Below are positions 58,635 through 64,000 of a DNA stretch of 64,000 nt, in pieces; position 1 is the stretch's first letter, and each line of letters begins with the position of its first letter. The notes under the pieces were generated by a model. That model searched no databases. It saw only the letters and a list, made by a program, of their open reading frames with translations, and was not told the origin of the DNA. The translations under genes and the position numbers were made by a program. This DNA comes from Myxococcota bacterium (GTDB taxonomy: Bacteria > Myxococcota_A > UBA9160 > UBA6930): the NCBI GenBank assembly GCA_028285625.1, contig JANQOX010000014.1, positions 62,001 through 126,000 of the forward strand. Reading direction: 5' to 3'.

Positions 58635-58640
58635 TAACCT
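58635..58640 (+). promoter_or_regulatory. -10 hexamer TAACCT of a probable leaderless promoter (RND efflux operon)
   Basis: TAACCT is followed by exactly 6 nt and the ATG at 58647. It favours this start over the ATG at 58722. Confidence 0.4.
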
Positions 58641-58646
58641 CGCCGG

Positions 58647-59846
58647 ATGCCCGCTCCCCGGCAAGACCGGCGCGTTCCGTTCCACCCATCGCGGCGAGGC
58701 CCGGTCCATGGCCCCAAGCGGATGTGCCCGGGGGCCGTCGCGGCGCTTACCTGCCTGGCGCTTCTGGCCGTGCTGGGCTGTGGGGCGGAGCCCGAGTCCC
58801 GGGGCGGCTCGGATCGGCCGCGGCCGGTGGTCGAGGTGATGCGGGTCGAGCCCGGCCCGCTGCGCAACGTGGTGAAGATCCCGGGCCAGCTCGCGGCCGC
58901 CGCAACGGTGGTGCTCAAGACCGAGCGCGAAGGCGTGCTGGAGTCGATCGCGTTCGAGGAGGGCGCCCAGGTCAAGCGGGGCCAGGCGCTGTTCCAGCTA
59001 CGCAACGACGAGGAGGAGGCGATCCTCCAGGAGGCGCTCGCCGAGCTGGCTCTGGCCGAGGCCACCTATGGCCGCCGCAAGGCGTTGGTCAGCCGCAACG
59101 TCGCGTCCGAGGCCGAGCTCGAGCGGGCCGCGGCCGAACGCGACGTGGCGGCCGCACGCGTCGAACGCGTGCGCGTGGACCTCTCGCGCATGACGATGCG
59201 AGCGCCGTTCGACGGCGTGGTCGGCGCGCTGCTGGTGGCCCCCGGCGAGGCGCTTCGCGAGCAGACCGAGATGGTGCGCATCGACGCGATCGATCGCCTC
59301 CAGCTGCTCTTCGCGCTTCCCGAGAGCGCGCTTCGCATCGTGCGCGTGGGCGCGCCGGTGAACGTTCGCGTGGCGCCGTACCCCGATGACCTCTTCCCCG
59401 GAGAGGTCTACTTCGTTTCGCCCTCGGTGGATGCCGAGGCGCGGCGGGTTCAGGTCAAGGCGTGGATCCCCAACCCCGACCAGCGGTTGCGCCCGGGGCT
59501 GTTCGCCGAGATCGAGGCCGAGATCGCCAATCGCGACGACGCGCTGCGGATCCCCGAGTCGGCGCTGGTCTTCGGCCTCGAGGGCACGCGCGTCTGGGTG
59601 GTCGACGGAGAGGAGCGCGTCGCGGCGCGCCCCGTGGTCGTGGGCCTCCGGCAGGAGGGCCTGGTCGAGATCACCGAGGGCCTCGCCCCCGGCGAGGTGG
59701 TGGTCTCGAGCGGCGTCCACAAGGTCTCCGACGGCGAGCTCGTGCGCGCGGTGCCCGCGGCTTCGGTCGCGGCCGAGCCGCCGACCGATGCCAGCACCGC
59801 GCATCAGACAGACGAGGATCGCCCCGCCGGGGGAGACGCCTCGTGA
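58647..59846 (+). CDS. RND efflux periplasmic adaptor (membrane fusion protein), lipoprotein
   Basis: A 399-aa adaptor, or 374 aa from the ATG at 58722. A lipobox (LLAVLGC) at residues 40-46 anchors it. The biotinyl-lipoyl half-motifs are [22 protein letters not shown], read in parts, and [18 protein letters not shown], flanking a short coiled coil ([21 protein letters not shown]). The beta-barrel and membrane-proximal domains follow. It links the inner-membrane pump to an outer-membrane channel. The next gene starts in a GTGA overlap with its stop. No TolC-type channel gene is nearby. Confidence 0.87.
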   Translation: MPAPRQDRRVPFHPSRRGPVHGPKRMCPGAVAALTCLALLAVLGCGAEPESRGGSDRPRPVVEVMRVEPGPLRNVVKIPGQLAAAATVVLKTEREGVLESIAFEEGAQVKRGQALFQLRNDEEEAILQEALAELALAEATYGRRKALVSRNVASEAELERAAAERDVAAARVERVRVDLSRMTMRAPFDGVVGALLVAPGEALREQTEMVRIDAIDRLQLLFALPESALRIVRVGAPVNVRVAPYPDDLFPGEVYFVSPSVDAEARRVQVKAWIPNPDQRLRPGLFAEIEAEIANRDDALRIPESALVFGLEGTRVWVVDGEERVAARPVVVGLRQEGLVEITEGLAPGEVVVSSGVHKVSDGELVRAVPAASVAAEPPTDASTAHQTDEDRPAGGDAS

Positions 59847-62800
59847 GGATCAGCGAGGTCTGCATCGAGCGCCCGGTGTTGGCCACCGTGATGTCGGTGG
59901 TGATCGTGCTGTTCGGGCTGCTCGCCCTCACGCGGCTCTCGAACCGGGAGCTTCCCGACGTGGACCCGCCGGTGGTCTCGGTCACCACGGTGTTTCCGGG
60001 CGCAGCTGCCGAGGTGGTGGAGACCTCGGTCACCGAGCCCCTCGAAGACCAGCTGATCGGGATCGAGGGCGTGAAGCACGTCGTGTCGGTCTCGCGCGAG
60101 CAGGTCTCGCAGGTGACCGTGGAGTTCGACCTCGGCCGTGACGTCGAAGCGGCCGCCAACGACGTTCGCGACCGCGTGGCGCGTGCCCGCGGGCGACTGC
60201 CAGAAGAGGTGAACGATCCGATGGTGGCCAAGCGCGACGGGGACGCCTGGCCCGTGTTGTGGCTCGGGCTCTCGTCTCCCGACCGCAACCAGATCGAGCT
60301 CTCGCGGATCATGGAGACCCAGGTCGCCGACCGTCTGGGCAAGCTCCCGGGCGTGGCCGACACCATGGTGTCGGGCGAGCGCCGCTACTCCATGCGCATC
60401 TGGGTCGAGAACGATCAGCTCGTCGCCCACAACCTGACGGTGGCCGATCTGGTGGCCGCCCTCGAACGCGAGAACGTGGACCTGCCCTCCGGACGCGTGG
60501 AGGGGACCGATCGCGAGTACACGGTGCGAAGCCTCGGCGAGCTGCGCACGGTGCAGGGCTACGAGGACCTGATCGTGGCGACCGTCGGGGGGGAGCCCGC
60601 GCGCCTGCGCGACCTGGCGCGGGTCGAGGTCGGCCCGGAAGACGAGCGCAAGATCGTGCGATTCAACGGTGCACCGGGCGTGGGCATCGGCGTCGTCAAG
60701 CAGTCGAAGGCGAACACCCTGGAAGTGGCTGCCGCCGTTCGTGCCGAGGTGGCGGCGCTGGCCGACGAGCTACCACCAGGCGTCCGGCTGGACATCGCCT
60801 ACGACGGTTCGCGGTTCATCGAAGAGTCCATCTCCGACGTCTCGCGCACGATCTTCGAGGCGATCGTGCTGGTCGTGCTGGTGATCTACCTGTTCTTGCG
60901 CAGCGCCCGCGCGACCATCATCCCGGCCGTCGCGATCCCGGTCTCGATCGTCGGCACCTTCGCCGTCCTCTACTTCACGGGCTTCACCATCAACACGCTC
61001 ACGATCCTGGGCATGACCCTCGCGATCGGGCTCGTGGTGGACGACGCGATCGTGGTGCTCGAGAACATCACGCGTTGGGTCGAGTCGGGCGTGCCCCCCA
61101 AGGAGGCCGCGCGCCGCGGCATGAAGGAGATCTCCTTCGCCGTGGTGGCCGCCACCGTGTCGGCGGTGGCGGTGTTCGTGCCGCTCACGTTCCTGACCGA
61201 TACGGCGGGACGCCTGTTCCGCGAGTTCGCGGTGACGGTGGGCTCGGCCCTGCTGATCTCGGGGTTCGTCGCGCTTACGCTCTCGCCGGCGCTGTGTGCG
61301 CGGGTGCTGCGTGGAGGCGTGCAGGAGAGCCCCCTCAAGCAGCGCCTGGCCAATGTCTTCGACCGGCTCTCGGCGCGCTACGCGAAGCTCCTCGACGGCG
61401 TCCTGGGGCGCCCCGGACTCACCGTGGCGGTGGGCCTGCTCTGGGTCGCGGCGGGCGGGCTGCTCTACCCGCAGATCGGTCAGGAACTGATCCCCACGGC
61501 CGATCGGGGCACGGTGCTGGCGATCACCGAGGCGCCCGAGGGCGCCACCATCGAGTACACCGACCGCTACCACCGCCAGGCCGAGCAGATGGCGATCGAT
61601 ACGCCCGAGATCGAGCGCGTCTTCTCCGTGGTGTCCCTGGGGATCGGGACACCCGGGCTCGTGAACCAGGGCTTCCTCTGGACGTCCCTGGTGCCCCAGG
61701 CCGAGCGCGATCGCTCGCAGCAGGACATCGTGCAGGACCTCGGCGACCGCCTGGCCGACGTCCCTGGGATCAAGGGGTTCGTCTTCAACCCGTCGCCCCT
61801 GCGCGGGTTCCGCGGCTCCCCGGTCTCGATGGTGCTGCAGGGGCCCGAGCTGCTGCCCCTCGAGGCGCACTCGCGCGAGATCGTGCGGCGCATGGAGGAG
61901 GATGGGCGGTTCAAGGGCGTGAACACCGACCTCTACATGAACAAGCCGCAGCTCGAGGTCGAGATCGACCGGGAGCGCGCCAGCGACCTGGGCGTTTCGG
62001 TGCGCGACATCGCCACCACGTTGCAGATCCTGCTCGGCGGGCTCGACGTCTCGACCTTCAAGCTCGGCGGCGAGACCTACAACGTGATGCTCCAGCTCCC
62101 GCGGCAGGCGCGCTCGACGCCGCGCGACCTGCTGCTGCTCTACGTGAAGGGCCGCGATGGCGGCTTGGTTCCGCTCACGTCGGTGGTGCGGGCCCGAGAG
62201 ACCGTCGCGCCCCGCGCGCTTCCGCACTTCGACCGGCGCCGCGCCGTCACCATCAGCTCGCGGCTGGGGAGCGGCGCCGACCAGGGCGAGGCCCTGCGGG
62301 TCGCCAAGCAGATCGCCGAGGAGGTGATTCCGGAGGGGGAGGGCTACCGCGTGACCTTCTCCGGCGAGTCCGAGCAGTTCATCGAGTCGGGCAACGCGCT
62401 GGCCTTCGCCTACGCCCTCGCGATCCTCGTCGTCTACCTGGTGCTCGCCGCGCAGTTCGAGAGCTTCGTGCACCCGCTCACCATCCTGGTGGCGGTCGCG
62501 CTCTCGTTCACCGGCGCGCTGGTGGCGCTGATGCTGGTGGGGCACCTGCACCAGCAGGGTCTCGTGCGGGTCCCAGGCACGCTCAACCTGTACAGCAAGA
62601 TCGGGTTGGTGATGCTCGTCGGGCTCGTGACCAAGAACTCGATCCTGATCGTCGAGTTCGCGAACCAGCTCCGGGCCCAGGGCATGGCGCTGCGCGAAGC
62701 GATCCACGAAGCGGCGCGGACCCGGTTCCGGCCGATCCTGATGACCGCGCTGGCCACCATGATGGGCATCCTCCCGATCGCCCTCGGCCTGGGCGCCGGC

Positions 62801-62980
62801 GGCGAGAGCCGCGCGCCCCTGGGCATCGCGGTGGTGGGCGGCATGTTCTTCTCCACGATCCTCACGTTCTTCGTGGTGCCCTCGGTCTATCTGGCCGTGG
62901 AGCGGCTGCGGGGTGGGGCGCGTGAGCCGGCAGCCGATCCGCCCCCGGCCCCCGTCGCCCTGGGCGCCGAGGCGCCGTAG
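59843..62980 (+). CDS. RND-family multidrug efflux transporter (AcrB/HAE1 type)
   Basis: A 1045-aa proton-driven pump with twelve spans and two large periplasmic loops. The proton-relay aspartates are in AIGLVVDDAIVVLENI (TM4), and the TM10 lysine is in [38 protein letters not shown] is the typical N-terminus. The start is GTG at 59843, overlapping the adaptor stop. Substrates are unknown; drugs or lipids are likely. Its frame downstream of the pump ends 45 nt before uppP. Confidence 0.93.
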   Translation: MRISEVCIERPVLATVMSVVIVLFGLLALTRLSNRELPDVDPPVVSVTTVFPGAAAEVVETSVTEPLEDQLIGIEGVKHVVSVSREQVSQVTVEFDLGRDVEAAANDVRDRVARARGRLPEEVNDPMVAKRDGDAWPVLWLGLSSPDRNQIELSRIMETQVADRLGKLPGVADTMVSGERRYSMRIWVENDQLVAHNLTVADLVAALERENVDLPSGRVEGTDREYTVRSLGELRTVQGYEDLIVATVGGEPARLRDLARVEVGPEDERKIVRFNGAPGVGIGVVKQSKANTLEVAAAVRAEVAALADELPPGVRLDIAYDGSRFIEESISDVSRTIFEAIVLVVLVIYLFLRSARATIIPAVAIPVSIVGTFAVLYFTGFTINTLTILGMTLAIGLVVDDAIVVLENITRWVESGVPPKEAARRGMKEISFAVVAATVSAVAVFVPLTFLTDTAGRLFREFAVTVGSALLISGFVALTLSPALCARVLRGGVQESPLKQRLANVFDRLSARYAKLLDGVLGRPGLTVAVGLLWVAAGGLLYPQIGQELIPTADRGTVLAITEAPEGATIEYTDRYHRQAEQMAIDTPEIERVFSVVSLGIGTPGLVNQGFLWTSLVPQAERDRSQQDIVQDLGDRLADVPGIKGFVFNPSPLRGFRGSPVSMVLQGPELLPLEAHSREIVRRMEEDGRFKGVNTDLYMNKPQLEVEIDRERASDLGVSVRDIATTLQILLGGLDVSTFKLGGETYNVMLQLPRQARSTPRDLLLLYVKGRDGGLVPLTSVVRARETVAPRALPHFDRRRAVTISSRLGSGADQGEALRVAKQIAEEVIPEGEGYRVTFSGESEQFIESGNALAFAYALAILVVYLVLAAQFESFVHPLTILVAVALSFTGALVALMLVGHLHQQGLVRVPGTLNLYSKIGLVMLVGLVTKNSILIVEFANQLRAQGMALREAIHEAARTRFRPILMTALATMMGILPIALGLGAGGESRAPLGIAVVGGMFFSTILTFFVVPSVYLAVERLRGGAREPAADPPPAPVALGAEAP

Positions 62981-63025
62981 GCTCCGCGTCGCGAAGTCGG
63001 GCCCCCGCGGGCCGAGGAGGAGTCG

Positions 63026-63811
63026 TTGGAATCGCTGCGTGCGGTCTGGCTCGGGCTGATCCAGGGCCTGACCGAGTTCTTGCCCGTTTCGAGTTCGGGC
63101 CATCTGGTGATCGGGGAGACCCTGCTCGGCGGCGTGGGGGAGGGCATCCTGTTCGAGGTGGCCGTCCACGTCGGGACACTGGGCGCCATCCTGCTCTTCT
63201 ATCGGGCGCGCATCTTCGAACTGATCGGCGGTGTGCTGCGGCGCGACGCCTCGGCCCTGCGCTACGCCGCCAAGCTGGTGGTGGCGACCCTGCCCGCCGT
63301 GGCGGTGGGCCTGCTGCTGAAGGACACCGTCGAGGCGGCCTTCGACAACCCCGCGCTGGTGGGCGTCGCACTCCTCGGGACCGGGGCGATCCTGCTCACG
63401 ACCAAGAGGACGGTGCATACCGGCACCCTGGAAGAGCCCTCGTGGGGGCAGGCGCTGGGCATCGGCTTCGCTCAGGCCTTGGCGATCGTGCCCGGCATCT
63501 CGCGCAGCGGCACCACCGTGGCGGCGGGTATGGCGCTGGGCCTCGCGCCCATGGCCGCCACCGAGTTCTCGTTCTTGATGGCGGTGGCCGCGATCTCCGG
63601 GGCCGCGATCCTGGCGCTGCCCGACGCCCAGGCGGCCTCGCCCGAGGTCGTGCGGGCCTGCCTGATCGGTGGCGCGGTCGCGCTGGCTTCGGGCCTGGCA
63701 GCGCTCTGGCTCTTCGTGCGTCTGCTTCGCGACCGGCGCTTCCACCTGTTCGCCTGGTACGCCTTCGCCGCCGGAGCGAGCTTCCTCGCCTACCTGGCCC
63801 TGGCCGGGTAG
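63026..63811 (+). CDS. uppP: Undecaprenyl-diphosphatase
   Basis: A 261-aa integral membrane phosphatase with eight spans. Motif I is IQGLTEFLPVSSSGHLVIGE at residues 13-32 and motif II is IVPGISRSGTTVAAG near 157, both intact. It recycles undecaprenyl pyrophosphate for cell-wall synthesis and gives bacitracin resistance. The start is TTG at 63026, supported by GAGGAGG 6 nt upstream. A strong hairpin (63838-63867) follows, also reachable from the convergent sigma-factor gene. Confidence 0.94.
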   Translation: MESLRAVWLGLIQGLTEFLPVSSSGHLVIGETLLGGVGEGILFEVAVHVGTLGAILLFYRARIFELIGGVLRRDASALRYAAKLVVATLPAVAVGLLLKDTVEAAFDNPALVGVALLGTGAILLTTKRTVHTGTLEEPSWGQALGIGFAQALAIVPGISRSGTTVAAGMALGLAPMAATEFSFLMAVAAISGAAILALPDAQAASPEVVRACLIGGAVALASGLAALWLFVRLLRDRRFHLFAWYAFAAGASFLAYLALAG

Positions 63812-63837
63812 ACGCCCGCGCTGAAGCCGGAACGAGA

Positions 63838-63867
63838 ACGGGCCCGGGGGTGGATCCCCGGGCCCGT
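63838..63867. terminator. Probable bidirectional terminator between uppP and the sigma-factor gene
   Basis: Perfect 12-bp arms ACGGGCCCGGGG (63838-63849) and CCCCGGGCCCGT (63856-63867) enclose a 6-nt loop. It is 26 nt past the uppP stop and 26 nt past the convergent sigma-factor stop. GGTCTTTC follows on the plus strand and TCTCGTTCC on the minus strand. Confidence 0.8.
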
Positions 63868-63893
63868 GGTCTTTCAGGCGATCGGCGCGCCGA

Positions 63894-64000
63894 TCAGGGC
63901 TCGAGCACCGGGTGCAGATGCTGGGCGTCCTTCTGGTCGCGCAGCTTCTTGAGCGCCCGGGCCTCGAGCTGGCGCACGCGCTCGCGCGAGAGCCCCAGCG
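63894..64000 (-). CDS. RNA polymerase sigma-70-family factor (C-terminal fragment, runs off the window)
   Basis: The minus-strand frame from the window edge reads LGLSRERVRQLEARALKKL and ends in a tail (RDQKDAQHLHPVLEP) and TGA at 63896-63894. The first part is the region 4.2 helix-turn-helix that binds the -35 element, as in RpoD/RpoS/RpoH. Only about 35 residues are visible, so the group cannot be told. It converges on uppP across a shared hairpin. Confidence 0.8.
   Translation of the reverse strand, partial: LGLSRERVRQLEARALKKLRDQKDAQHLHPVLEP

Noticed and set aside
60770-63745. Minus-strand open frame of about 990 codons opposite the RND pump and uppP
   Set aside because: It spans two genes with clear motifs and translates to a low-complexity His/Arg/Gln-rich sequence typical of antisense frames in high-G+C DNA.
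1-64000. CRISPR arrays, rRNA genes, prophage or insertion sequences
   Set aside because: I found no regularly spaced repeats of 24-40 bp with unique spacers, no rRNA signature and no transposase, integrase or phage structural gene.

Overview
This is a gene-dense, high-G+C (roughly 70% by eye) bacterial chromosomal window with about 55 protein genes, one tRNA and no gene-free stretch longer than about 300 bases. I see no rRNA, CRISPR array, transposase or phage gene. The cell is Gram-negative: RND efflux pair, lipoproteins, periplasmic binding protein. LeuCD, MetF, PurN, UppP and the ImuA/ImuB/DnaE2 mutasome, together with acyl-CoA and desaturase enzymes, would fit a free-living relative of the former Deltaproteobacteria (Myxococcota/Binatota-like). 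That placement is an inference and is weak.

Layout. 1-4.5 kb: end of an alpha/beta hydrolase, then a tungstate-type ABC transporter transcribed behind a zinc alcohol dehydrogenase. 4.5-14.7 kb: thioredoxin-fold DUF255 protein, toroid-fold protein, acyl-CoA synthetase, enoyl-CoA hydratase, sugar-nucleotide epimerase, leucine isomerase LeuCD, carboxylesterase. 14.7-28.7 kb: an ion, carbon and stress island. It holds two hibernation-factor-like proteins, YebE/TerB-like and BON proteins, a NhaR-type LysR regulator, a tandem universal stress protein, and a nine-gene sbtA-sbtB-mrpABCDEFG operon pairing sodium/bicarbonate uptake with sodium extrusion. 28.8-31.8 kb: tRNA-Pro and two exported hydrolases. 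32-36.4 kb: TPR protein, acyltransferase, transketolase. 36.5-46.6 kb: DNA-damage mutagenesis genes dnaE2, dinB, imuB and imuA, interrupted by a receiver protein, a sterol-desaturase-family protein and oligopeptidase F. 46.6-58.6 kb: one-carbon genes purN-metF, PfkB kinase, cation exchanger, FAD oxidoreductase, ferredoxin plus PP2C phosphatase, Gfo/Idh enzyme, kinase-like protein, fatty-acid desaturase, PhyH dioxygenase, ThrH phosphatase. 58.6-64 kb: RND efflux pair, UppP and the C-terminal end of a sigma-70 factor.

The best candidate for an undescribed system is the 16-28 kb island. Four transcription units in it share an upstream element reading CTATT(T), then 18-20 nt, then a -10-like hexamer (CCTANN at three of the four). 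In two copies this overlaps a palindromic TCC-N7-GGA box of the LysR T-N11-A type. The shared element would join bicarbonate/sodium transport, two hibernation-factor paralogues and stress proteins in one regulon, possibly run by the NhaR-like protein encoded inside it.

Three expression and architecture habits recur. At least a dozen start codons sit 6-9 nt after a TANNNT hexamer with no ribosome-binding site, which suggests leaderless mRNAs. Six convergent gene pairs share one CTAG palindrome as both stop codons. Several gene 3' ends are followed by tandem copies of themselves. dnaE2 and imuA share a special promoter with a CGAAAA direct repeat, a candidate damage-response operator.
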